In this document: piece after piece, positions 16,194 to 24,720 of the stretch | Position numbering within the stretch: the stretch's first letter is position 1 | How the letters are laid out: the number at the start of each line of letters is the position of its first letter | From: an uncultured Agathobacter sp. | Lineage (GTDB): Bacteria > Bacillota > Clostridia > Lachnospirales > Lachnospiraceae | Length of the DNA stretch: 48,289 nt | Direction of reading: 5' to 3' | Assembly (NCBI GenBank): GCA_934358675.1 | Contig: CAKRKX010000006.1 | Coordinates: 1 to 48,289, forward strand | Notes under the pieces: model-generated | Databases searched by the model: none | Seen by the model: the letters and a program-made list of their open reading frames with translations, nothing else | Told to the model about the DNA's origin: nothing | Program-made: the position numbers and the translations under genes

Positions 16194-18431
16194 TTAGCAA
16201 CTATACTCAAAATCAGAGGGAATATACTTTTTCTTGTAAAATTCTCGCGTCCAAATAATATCTTCTTTTTCAAATTCATCGTATAAATCTATAATCTTTG
16301 CAATTTTTTTCTGTTTCATTTCTTCTTTCCAAACTGCTTTATAGTCATAGGAAGAAATGAATACGGTATCAATTTTTTCATTACTACACTCATCGCTTTT
16401 TATAACTTTTATTCCTAACCTACCCGCTATACAATCTGCATCATTATCAATGATATAAGTAACCTTATTGCGTAGTTCATAAGGTAACATCATTAATAAT
16501 CTAAGCGTATGCATCCCCCCACCTCTAATTGCAAAGCAGGCTGTGGCTTCAATATTGGAAAAAATATTAAAAATTATTTCTCGCTTCTTATTCTCAATAT
16601 CACCTGACCTCGCATAATATTTTTTTTCGGCATTCACTATTATTCTTGAATACTTAAATTTTTCCTCATGAAGAATATCCACGCTCTTCTTACTCATATG
16701 ATTTCTCAACCACGCTAAACGCTCATCTGTAACCATTACGTTATCGTTCACTCTCTTTTGATATATCTCAACTCCATCATTATAACGTATAAACATATCA
16801 TCTAAGGTAACAATTCCTTGATAGCCCATCAAGCCATCATTTGTATAGTTCGCATCTTTAATATAAGATAAAATATAATCTTTATAATAATATGGTACAT
16901 CTTGTATCCATACATATTCCTTGCTATCAATTGAAAATAATAGTTCTTTACCATCTAACAAATTTTCAACCATACAATCAAAATCATAATAGCTAAAAAG
17001 ATTTGAAATAACAGTTGGCTTTAAATCCTTCTGCTGAATTTTCATAATGGAGTGATATTTCCCCATCGTTGTATGTCCATGATCGCTCATATAAATCTTA
17101 AAGAAATTCGGTGGAAGTATTTGAGACCAAAATTTCAAAATATTATCTACATAGATACGCGATTCATGTACTTGTTTTTTTTGTAAAATAACATTTTCCT
17201 GTCTTCCATGCCATGCTTCTTGGAAAGAATATTCATTCCCCTCAATCCCCATCGAAATATAAGGGATATGCGTGTGCAGTTGCTCATGTACAACACAAAA
17301 ACTGCTTTCACTACACGATGCTTTAGCAACTAATTCTCTAATACAATCCCAATACATCATAGGAAAGACTGAATACTCTGTATAATGAACCTGAGCCCTA
17401 TTTTCCTTTTCCATAAGGCGCAACACCCCAAAATATGTAAACTCTATATTTCTCTCATCTAACATTTGTAAAAAAGAACTGTTTGCTTTGTTTATTTGTT
17501 CGATTTTATATGCATCTTCTTCTACACCACGTTTTTTTGTAAACAGAGTTTTAAATGTATGGCTTGTATATGGGGTCACCGTATATGCATTTGAAAAGAC
17601 CGCGCTCTCTTCGTCAAGTGATTTCAAAAATGGCATATCTTCATCTTCCCCATATTCCAATGCATCAAGCCATACCATGACTATATCATTTTTTTTCGTA
17701 TTCCCCAAAATTTTTCTAATTTCCAGCAACAATTGTTCTATTGCCTTTTCAAAATCAACTATCCTCTTGCTTTTGCCAAACAGTTCTTCATATATTGAAA
17801 GATATTTTTTCAACAAAACAAAGTCTTTTGTATACGCGCATAAAAATATCAGTTTGTCTATCCGTAATTTTTTTCTCTTTGCATTCTTTTCTTTTTCAAA
17901 TTTAATACGCTCATTAAAAAAGATGTGACTCAAATCACAACTTTCCCACTCCTTCGTTTTCTCCGCTGAGCGGAACTCATAGTAGGTTTCTCCCAAAAAG
18001 TCATAAAAATTACGCTCAAAAAACAATTCATTTTTTGCGAAAATATCATATATCAGCGTTATTTTTGCTCTTGGGGGGAGTTCCTGCAAAATTTCTTGCC
18101 TATAATTATATGATACAACCCATATTTCTTCCGCACCATCCATTTCAATATCCATATTTTTCCTATATGCATAGCCTTTTGCATCTTTTGTGCAAATAGT
18201 ATCAATATACCAATTTATCTGCGCTTGAGTATCCCCTACAATAATAATTTTTTTCTTATTTAACATCCGATACTCATTTTTGAGGATTTCAAGAGCTTGC
18301 AAATATTTTCGATAATCTGGATATACATAGTCAATTTTAAATTTTAAGATTATGTCCGTATATATTTTTTCAATATCAAATGACTCTGTCAATTCTTCTC
18401 CCTGCAGAATTCTGCCATGATTAAATTTCAT
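16194..18431 (-). CDS. Cytosolic alkaline-phosphatase/sulfatase-fold protein with Rossmann-like flanks
   Basis: The central part (about residues 245-560) resembles the LTA synthase/sulfatase superfamily. NDIVMVWLDALE supplies a first metal Asp (256), VTPYTSHTFKT a candidate nucleophile Thr, VVHEQLHTHIPY clustered His (382-388), and YMSDHGHT the second metal site (450-453). An N-terminal Rossmann-like segment begins KKIIIVGDTQAQINW (about 60). The C-terminal 110 residues contain FAIRGGGMHTL and YIIDNDADCIAGR, like the module found in other proteins of this cluster. Unlike LTA synthase it has no signal peptide or membrane helix, so it probably acts in the cytosol. Phosphotransfer or hydrolysis of a phosphodiester is the likely chemistry; the substrate is unknown. 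Confidence 0.65.
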   Translation of the reverse strand: MKFNHGRILQGEELTESFDIEKIYTDIILKFKIDYVYPDYRKYLQALEILKNEYRMLNKKKIIIVGDTQAQINWYIDTICTKDAKGYAYRKNMDIEMDGAEEIWVVSYNYRQEILQELPPRAKITLIYDIFAKNELFFERNFYDFLGETYYEFRSAEKTKEWESCDLSHIFFNERIKFEKEKNAKRKKLRIDKLIFLCAYTKDFVLLKKYLSIYEELFGKSKRIVDFEKAIEQLLLEIRKILGNTKKNDIVMVWLDALEYGEDEDMPFLKSLDEESAVFSNAYTVTPYTSHTFKTLFTKKRGVEEDAYKIEQINKANSSFLQMLDERNIEFTYFGVLRLMEKENRAQVHYTEYSVFPMMYWDCIRELVAKASCSESSFCVVHEQLHTHIPYISMGIEGNEYSFQEAWHGRQENVILQKKQVHESRIYVDNILKFWSQILPPNFFKIYMSDHGHTTMGKYHSIMKIQQKDLKPTVISNLFSYYDFDCMVENLLDGKELLFSIDSKEYVWIQDVPYYYKDYILSYIKDANYTNDGLMGYQGIVTLDDMFIRYNDGVEIYQKRVNDNVMVTDERLAWLRNHMSKKSVDILHEEKFKYSRIIVNAEKKYYARSGDIENKKREIIFNIFSNIEATACFAIRGGGMHTLRLLMMLPYELRNKVTYIIDNDADCIAGRLGIKVIKSDECSNEKIDTVFISSYDYKAVWKEEMKQKKIAKIIDLYDEFEKEDIIWTREFYKKKYIPSDFEYSC

Positions 18432-18452
18432 ATTGTTTTTCCAGCCTTTCTG

Positions 18453-20882
18453 TCATAACATCCGTAATTGATGTGCTCCTTTTCCTTGCTGTTCTCCGCT
18501 CACTTCATCCATTATATAGCTCCAAATTTTTTCCCCAGCCGTTCCATCACTATTAGCAACATTCGAATCAAACGAATGTTTTCTTTTTTGTTGCCTTTCA
18601 ACCGTATCATTCTTTACATCGTGCAAGAACTCATCCAAAGTAAACAAAGAATCCTTATATATATAATCGTATACATCACTATTTTTCAAATCTTCAACGT
18701 CAGAATAAAATTCCTTTTTCCGCTTATTTTGCGTCATTTTCATTTCACGACACTGGAACTCCTGCGTACTGGTATTAAACTCTACCAAAAAAGGAACGCC
18801 AAACGGAAATAAATAAATATGATTTCCAATGCATTGATATCCCGAAAAAATAATCATGCCTTTACCATCTTCGTTTATCTCTATTGGAATTTGAATTTTT
18901 GTAATCTCATCTAATTCTTTTGATATTTTTAGAATATATTTCGCACATGAGGGAATAATCCATATCGTATTCTCTGAATAAACCATTCCCTCGTATGCAC
19001 ATCCCTTATACTGATTTGTGTCTTCACAATATCTTCTCTTTACGCCTTCTGACTCATTCCAACATAAAATTTCTGTACCTATCTGTGGAATAAGCCAAAA
19101 ATTTTCACCATCATATATGATTTCCCTAAACCCTTTTCCATCAGCCTCCACAGGGAAATAATTTATAGTTCCTTCTTTTGAAATCGAGACAATGCCATTA
19201 GACTGACGCAACACTAACCAACACTTATTGTTTGCATAGGTTCCCTTATTCCCCCATACAAAATCATATGGTATATGAATCAATTCTTTCAATTTGCTTT
19301 TATCAATGTCAAAACTTTGAATCTTTTGTCTTTTCATATCAATTCGTATATTTTGATTTCCCATACAAAAAGCAAATAAAAAAATATCGTCATCTACTGT
19401 AATCGCGCAAAAATTTTTTACATTTGTAAAAGCTTCGTAATGAACTACAGAAAAAGACTTGTCTCTTATGTCATACCAAACAAAATTATCTGCCGTATAA
19501 GGTACTAAAAGCAGTCTTTGTTCATATGAATACACATTCCCAAATAGTACTTCCCTGTTTCTTCCACACTCTGGGATACAAATGCTCTCTTCTATATTCA
19601 AATTACTCAAATTAATTCGAAATAAAGAATTATAATTCATATGCGGCACCCACAAATCATTCTGTGAGATTGCTGCATCTATGCAATATATATCATTATC
19701 GATTGCCCAATTTTTTAGTGCTGAATGCAAATATATTGGTTTTCCGGTAAAGCCATATAGCATAACTAAAGAACTATGATCCCCCACATAAGCATCGCTG
19801 ATTGCAATAGCACGATCCATATCCGATGTATCATCATAAATAATATTGGGAATCATCTTCATATATGCTACCAAATTCATATATTTGTCTAGAAATTGTG
19901 GATTTAATGCTTCTGCAGTCTGAATGCTAAGCGGATGAGGTCTCCATAGAAGAACCCATTCAGGATGTTGACCAAAATATTCCCCTATACACCGAATTCG
20001 CTCAATGTTTTCATTTGCTTCTGATAAAATGCTTGCCAAATGCGTATTAAATAAAATTACTTTTTTATCTTCAATTTTTTTTCTCCAGCTTTTAGGCGCT
20101 TCTACCGTCGCTTTTGTATGATTTACTACTGCATCAATTTTTGGAGAACCTAATGCAACAATTTTATCTTTATCGTTGCTTTTAAGATATTCCTCTCGAA
20201 CCTTTTCAGACTGAACAAAAACACGCCAAGCATTTCGTGTTCCTGGCATAAGACAAAAGTTGTTATCGATGGAATCTCCAACCGCAACATCATACGGAAT
20301 GTAAACCAAATGATCTGTATACCGAATCAAATTCGAACTAAAATATTGTTCAGCAACTCTAGTAACCAAATTCATTTCATCATATGGATTATGAATAAAA
20401 ACAATGTCCGGCTTTTCTTCCGCTATATCATAACATTCATAATTGGTGTATTCTTTTAAATGCTCGAATTCTGAACCTTCATAATGATAATGCATAATTC
20501 CGGTTTTTTTATCAAAACTAGTATAAGGAATTGGCATCACTTTAACCTCAACGCGTGAATCATATATTGCTTGTAAATACACACTTTCCATGGCGTCCCA
20601 CATAGATGCTTTGTAAGGTAAAAAGACCACTTCTTTTGTTATTGGAAGCTTTTGACACTCTTTTTCTAAAATGCGAACTTGTTCTTTTGTAAGAAATCCA
20701 CTATCGTTTGTGCTCACCAATAGATTTCCTAATACCGTTTTTAGATTGCTATCTTCAAGTGTCCCATATAAAGAATTTAAATAATCAATACATTCTAAAT
20801 TACCTTCAATAGAATTATAATCTACAATTTTAGATATAATTTTTATATTTCTCTCTAGTTTTAATTTTTTTGCTTTTCTCAT
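18453..20882 (-). CDS. CDP-glycerol glycerophosphotransferase-like enzyme fused to a beta-propeller
   Basis: In this 809-residue protein roughly residues 60-400 resemble the TagF/TagB transferase domain. They include FLPYKASMWDAMESVY, LWRPHP (the conserved RxHP) and GDHSSLVMLYGFTGKP (the SDxSS-like motif). Such enzymes transfer a polyol phosphate from a CDP donor. The following 330 or so residues repeat short beta-strand units with Trp/aromatic endings (for example DNFVWYDIRDKSF, GENFWLIPQIGTEILCWNE), typical of a beta-propeller. The transferase sequence is clear; the propeller is inferred from repeat pattern. No membrane helix is visible. In C. difficile type A flagellin glycosylation a CDP-glycerol-transferase-like protein helps build a phosphodiester-linked glycan. 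Confidence 0.8.
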   Translation of the reverse strand: MRKAKKLKLERNIKIISKIVDYNSIEGNLECIDYLNSLYGTLEDSNLKTVLGNLLVSTNDSGFLTKEQVRILEKECQKLPITKEVVFLPYKASMWDAMESVYLQAIYDSRVEVKVMPIPYTSFDKKTGIMHYHYEGSEFEHLKEYTNYECYDIAEEKPDIVFIHNPYDEMNLVTRVAEQYFSSNLIRYTDHLVYIPYDVAVGDSIDNNFCLMPGTRNAWRVFVQSEKVREEYLKSNDKDKIVALGSPKIDAVVNHTKATVEAPKSWRKKIEDKKVILFNTHLASILSEANENIERIRCIGEYFGQHPEWVLLWRPHPLSIQTAEALNPQFLDKYMNLVAYMKMIPNIIYDDTSDMDRAIAISDAYVGDHSSLVMLYGFTGKPIYLHSALKNWAIDNDIYCIDAAISQNDLWVPHMNYNSLFRINLSNLNIEESICIPECGRNREVLFGNVYSYEQRLLLVPYTADNFVWYDIRDKSFSVVHYEAFTNVKNFCAITVDDDIFLFAFCMGNQNIRIDMKRQKIQSFDIDKSKLKELIHIPYDFVWGNKGTYANNKCWLVLRQSNGIVSISKEGTINYFPVEADGKGFREIIYDGENFWLIPQIGTEILCWNESEGVKRRYCEDTNQYKGCAYEGMVYSENTIWIIPSCAKYILKISKELDEITKIQIPIEINEDGKGMIIFSGYQCIGNHIYLFPFGVPFLVEFNTSTQEFQCREMKMTQNKRKKEFYSDVEDLKNSDVYDYIYKDSLFTLDEFLHDVKNDTVERQQKRKHSFDSNVANSDGTAGEKIWSYIMDEVSGEQQGKGAHQLRML

Positions 20883-20928
20883 AAAAACAATACCCTATAC
20901 TAATTGTTATATAAACAGACTAATTTAT

Positions 20929-22089
20929 TTACGCTTTGGAATACTGCTCTGCTACCAACAATTCATCTTGATTTATTGTAATAAATCCTTTACACTTTTT
21001 GCACAAACTATAATACCCATTCTCCGAATATCCCATAATATATTCCATTAAGTAACTTCTGTCCGTCTCCTGTCTTAAGTCAAAATAATCACTTGGAGAA
21101 ATATCACACACATTTGCCTCATGAGCATAATCGCAATAATTACAGCCATATATTTTCCCATCCTTTAACGATAGAAATGGGACATTGCAACTCATTGTTT
21201 TAACAAGTGTATGTTCTATGTCTGCATCATTAGATTCCTGTATAATATTTAACCATGAATCCACAACATTTACTTCATAATTAATACCATTTGCCTGCAA
21301 CTTACATTCAACATCCTGCATTTTTTCTCTTGACAATGCAACATTTTCTCTGTAATCATCCAGCCAAACTTTTACTTTTGTATTGCATAATGCTTTACAC
21401 AACTCATCAGATGGAATAACCGTTCCATTCGTTGTAGTACCAATACAATATATTTTTTCTGAATATTTTGACAAAATATAGTCAAGCAGTTCAGTAAAAT
21501 ATGGATATAAAAAGGGTTCTCCTCCACACAGATGAAACAAACCTATAGCATCAACATGCTCAAAGAAAATATCCACATCCTTTTTTAATCTTTCGAAAGA
21601 ATAATGTTTTCTATTTGAATTAAAGTGATTAAAATTTAGGCACCCTTTGCAGTCAAGGTTGCACAATGTCGTCATCAAAAATGATACTACCGGTACATAA
21701 ACTATGTCATGCGCATAATAAGCAAATATGGGCAAATAAAAATCCAAGAACGTATGAAAGTCAAATAAATTTTTCCCTTCTGTATACCCCGATGCTAATA
21801 ATTGTTGTAACGAAAGAGGTGTATGCTCCAATGACTGTGCAACAACAACAATATGTTCCGACTTATCCATCATCAAAAAATCTTGAAGTGAGTATACTTT
21901 TTTCCCTTCTATGTATTTACCGACTTTTTGAATGTCATTATCAACAAATCCCTCCACGCAGTCGATATAGAGCATCCTCTTAAACAGTTCTATCCCATTT
22001 TCTCCTGCACCATAAATATAAACTTTCGTATTCCGTTTGAAGTTCTTTCCAATACGATCAAATTCATGTCCCTTATTTGTCCACTTCAT
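20929..22089 (-). CDS. Rossmann-radical SAM fusion protein, copy C
   Basis: The 386-residue protein opens MKWTNKGHEFD, then a Rossmann-like module with VYIYGAGENG (about 23-32) and GFVDND (about 47-52). The radical SAM core follows, with C143-x3-C147-x2-C150 (CNLDCKGCLNF) for the 4Fe-4S cluster and LCGGEPFLYP for SAM binding. Near the C-terminus are C-x14-C-x-Y and CKKC, resembling a SPASM-like auxiliary cluster. It probably performs radical chemistry on a glycan or its precursor; the substrate is unknown. Two paralogues lie at 24713 and 28736. AAAGGAG precedes the ATG. Its neighbours are a PIG-L deacetylase and the CDP-glycerol-transferase fusion. Confidence 0.85.
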   Translation of the reverse strand: MKWTNKGHEFDRIGKNFKRNTKVYIYGAGENGIELFKRMLYIDCVEGFVDNDIQKVGKYIEGKKVYSLQDFLMMDKSEHIVVVAQSLEHTPLSLQQLLASGYTEGKNLFDFHTFLDFYLPIFAYYAHDIVYVPVVSFLMTTLCNLDCKGCLNFNHFNSNRKHYSFERLKKDVDIFFEHVDAIGLFHLCGGEPFLYPYFTELLDYILSKYSEKIYCIGTTTNGTVIPSDELCKALCNTKVKVWLDDYRENVALSREKMQDVECKLQANGINYEVNVVDSWLNIIQESNDADIEHTLVKTMSCNVPFLSLKDGKIYGCNYCDYAHEANVCDISPSDYFDLRQETDRSYLMEYIMGYSENGYYSLCKKCKGFITINQDELLVAEQYSKA

Positions 22090-22101
22090 TAGTATTCTCC
22101 T

Positions 22102-22749
22102 TTATCTGACTTCTTTAATCACTTCAAATCCTTCTGCATACATGGCATCTATACAATAGCCCCATATCTTATTCTGCATGATTACATTTTCAAACAATCG
22201 ATTTTCTCCTCCAGCCATCATCCGCTGGTGTTCAATTCCATATGCAGCAAGCGCTTCCTTTTTCCTCTCAATATACCCTGATATATCAAAAAACACTCTT
22301 GGATTATAGGATGTCTCTGTTATGTATATATTGCTTCTGTAAACATATAAATTCTGCACATGTCTTGCTGCCACTTTGCATAATTCAGCAGCTTTAATGT
22401 GATCATGATTCATATCATATTCCGAGTGCATAAAGACTGTATCAATATTTAAATCTATAATTACGGACTCAATGCGTTGCATAATTGCTGTTGTATATTC
22501 TAAATTACAGTTTGGAAGCTTTTCAAAGTCTGAAATATCCTTAATTCCAAGTATGTTACAAACTTTCTTATTTTCCTCCAGACTCGTATCAACTGCAGTA
22601 TATTGATTGAATTTTGACTCTTTCACATAATTGTCGGTCAAAACTAATTTATATACATTTTTCCCTTCGGCAGACAATCGGGCGGCAACTCCTCCTGCCC
22701 CAAGATCCGTATCATCATAATGGGCACCTATCATTAGTACATTTTGCAT
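22102..22749 (-). CDS. PIG-L/LmbE-family deacetylase
   Basis: The 215-residue protein has the family's zinc motif near the N-terminus, GAHYDDTDLGAGG, matching AHPDDxxLG with Tyr for Pro. The second metal motif is YDMNHDHIKAAEL. Known members remove acetyl groups from N-acetyl sugars (GlcNAc-PI, GlcNAc-malate, lipid-linked sugars). Here it probably deacetylates a HexNAc in the glycan. It starts seven bases after the methyltransferase gene and is followed closely by radical SAM copy C, so they form one transcription unit from the promoter at 23440. Confidence 0.85.
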   Translation of the reverse strand: MQNVLMIGAHYDDTDLGAGGVAARLSAEGKNVYKLVLTDNYVKESKFNQYTAVDTSLEENKKVCNILGIKDISDFEKLPNCNLEYTTAIMQRIESVIIDLNIDTVFMHSEYDMNHDHIKAAELCKVAARHVQNLYVYRSNIYITETSYNPRVFFDISGYIERKKEALAAYGIEHQRMMAGGENRLFENVIMQNKIWGYCIDAMYAEGFEVIKEVR

Positions 22750-22756
22750 TTTATCT

Positions 22757-23335
22757 CTATTCTCCCTTTAATAACGCATTAAATCGAATATCACAATATG
22801 GTTCTGACCAGCCACGCATCGTTTCAAATCCGTATGAGTGAAACTGATCTTCACTATACAACATATGTTTTGAATCATGGGAAATAGTTGGTAATTCCCC
22901 AACAAAAATACCACTCTTGGTTACACGCTTCATTTCACTAATAACCCGATCTACATATTCCTGTGATGGAAAATACAAAAATACTCCCCACGAAAAGCAT
23001 TTATCAAAATACTTGTCCTTAAATGGAATATCATTTGCCTCAGAATATACAGCACTCTTCTGATAAAACTCCATGCATCGATTTACCAATGTCTTGGAAA
23101 AGTCAATTCCTATGTACTCGCAATCCATGTATTGAGCCAGCCCCCCGGCTCCACATCCAACTTCAAGGACTCGATCCGTAGGCTTTATGTCAAGTATCTC
23201 CATAATCCTATCTGCAGTCTTCTTCATATCCGCAGTAGATTTTTCCCACCCATCAAAAACACGGATATCTTCCTTCGTGCCTTCCATCGCGCCTTTTTGC
23301 GTCCATATTTCCTTCCATGTACCGCTATACTCCAT
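22757..23335 (-). CDS. SAM-dependent methyltransferase (class I)
   Basis: The 192-residue protein has the classic SAM-binding motif I DRVLEVGCGAGGLAQYM (about residue 55), an acidic end of strand 2 at CEYIGIDFS, and motif FSWGVFLYFPS. The target cannot be read; O- or N-methylation of a sugar or of the amino-alcohol side group is plausible in this cluster. The start at 23335 follows GGAGGAATAT. It is the first gene after an internal flagellar-type promoter and a terminator-like hairpin. Confidence 0.8.
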   Translation of the reverse strand: MEYSGTWKEIWTQKGAMEGTKEDIRVFDGWEKSTADMKKTADRIMEILDIKPTDRVLEVGCGAGGLAQYMDCEYIGIDFSKTLVNRCMEFYQKSAVYSEANDIPFKDKYFDKCFSWGVFLYFPSQEYVDRVISEMKRVTKSGIFVGELPTISHDSKHMLYSEDQFHSYGFETMRGWSEPYCDIRFNALLKGE

Positions 23336-23362
23336 ACATATATTCCTCCAAAAGCAAAGAAA

Positions 23363-23385
23363 GCAGTCCTAATTCATAGGACTGC
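23363..23385 (-). terminator. Terminator-like hairpin between an internal promoter and the methyltransferase gene
   Basis: GCAGTCCTA (23377-23385 on the complementary side) pairs perfectly with TAGGACTGC over nine bases around a 5-base loop. On the minus strand it is followed by TTTCTTTGCTTTT. It could end the upstream GT2 transcript, but it lies downstream of the internal promoter, so it would also attenuate transcripts from that promoter. Confidence 0.6.
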
Positions 23386-23439
23386 AACCATATTTAATCG
23401 TTTCTGAATATTAGCAAAGTCCTTTTCGCTATATCCTAT

Positions 23440-23466
23440 ATATCGGATATTATACCTTTTTATTTA
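23440..23466 (-). promoter_or_regulatory. Internal sigma-28-type (flagellar) promoter
   Basis: On the minus strand TAAA (23463-23466), a 15-base spacer and TCCGATAT (23440-23447). The elements and spacing are the same as upstream of flagellin 2. A sigma-A-like pair overlaps it: TTGGAT (23473-23478), 18 bases, TATAAT (23449-23454). An inverted repeat, ATATCC/GGATAT (23431-23450), covers the expected start point. Confidence 0.7.
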
Positions 23467-23505
23467 TACTTAATCCAAACTTTGTGTTACTGTACACAAG
23501 TTATA

Positions 23506-24720
23506 TTATTGACACTGCAATACACACTTCTTATTTGGTATTGTGTTGAAAATGGCAGATCCCCATTCTTTAAAAGTTATAACCTTTTCAATGCCCATTT
23601 GGATTAATTGTTCAACCAATGACTCCGGATTATCTATGGTGACTAAAATAACATCCTTTTGCCTGTCTATCTCATCGCTGGAAACACATCGAAGCCCGCT
23701 AAGTTCCGTACCGATTTTATTCTTATCATTATCACATACCATATCTGGCTGAATCTCTCGTTCCCGCAATAAGCTGGCTAATCTTTTTGCATTTTTTCCA
23801 GCTCCATACAATACTAATCGACCTTTTGTACCTTTAAGTGTTTCTTTTAAAGATAATCTCTCTGTCTTTCCATTGTTCGGCTCATCTGTTTTTTCAAAAC
23901 ATTCTTGTATATCATGTGCACAGTCTTTCCATCCCATCAATCTATAGTAATAAAGCATTGCATAATAAAACATATATTTTGTTCCAAACATATTCTCAAT
24001 CTGCTCATCGCTTATTTCGCTGACATACTTCTGTGACAAAGCTTTACAATTTGCTTCAAACGTCGAATCTGCCTGTGTTCCTTGCTCTTCATGCCATCGA
24101 TAATGAACTAAATCGTCTGCTAAATAAATTGTTTTTCTTCCCTTGAACGTCCGAAACCACATATCATAATCTTGTGAAGTCCATAACATTTCATTAAAAA
24201 AGCCATTTTCATCAAATAATTTTTTATTAATTAAAACAGAAACCGTATTGATCTGTCCAAATAGCATAGGATATATATCTGTCTGTAATTTCTTCAGATC
24301 ACTAAATTCAATAAGAAATTGATTCCTTTTTTTCGAACCATCCGTATATAAAAAGGACCACCCGCCCCAGCAAATACTAGTTTCATTTCCAGACTTTAAA
24401 ATGGCTTGTATTTGCTTCTCAATTTTATTTGAAGCAATAATATCATCATGCGGTAAATACTGAAAATACTCCCCAGTCATATGTCTAATTCCTACATTTA
24501 AAGCTGATGCCACTCCTCCATTCTGTTTTGAAAAATATCGAATTTTGTCTCCATATGACAAAGCTATCTCTTCCGAATTATCTTTTGATCCATCATTTAC
24601 AACAATAACTTCAATATTTTCATATGTCTGATTAAGTGCACTATCAATCGCTTCCCTCATATAATTCGATCCATTATATACCGGAATTACGATTGATACT
24701 TTCGGATAAAAATCACTCAT
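23506..24720 (-). CDS. GT2 glycosyltransferase with C-terminal Rossmann module
   Basis: This 404-residue protein begins with a GT-A fold GT2 domain: PKVSIVIPVYNGSNYMREAI, VVNDGSKDNS, the DxD-like LPHDD, and TSQDYDMW. About residues 305-400 form the Rossmann-like module shared across this cluster (RLVLYGAGKNAKRLA, then MVCDNDKNKIG). I start it at 24720 (MSDFYPK), overlapping the radical SAM gene by eight bases; the longer frame lies inside that gene. It presumably adds a sugar to the flagellar glycan, and the module may bind a nucleotide cofactor. It is paralogous to the GT2 genes at 27107 and 30794. Confidence 0.85.
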   Translation of the reverse strand: MSDFYPKVSIVIPVYNGSNYMREAIDSALNQTYENIEVIVVNDGSKDNSEEIALSYGDKIRYFSKQNGGVASALNVGIRHMTGEYFQYLPHDDIIASNKIEKQIQAILKSGNETSICWGGWSFLYTDGSKKRNQFLIEFSDLKKLQTDIYPMLFGQINTVSVLINKKLFDENGFFNEMLWTSQDYDMWFRTFKGRKTIYLADDLVHYRWHEEQGTQADSTFEANCKALSQKYVSEISDEQIENMFGTKYMFYYAMLYYYRLMGWKDCAHDIQECFEKTDEPNNGKTERLSLKETLKGTKGRLVLYGAGKNAKRLASLLREREIQPDMVCDNDKNKIGTELSGLRCVSSDEIDRQKDVILVTIDNPESLVEQLIQMGIEKVITFKEWGSAIFNTIPNKKCVLQCQ

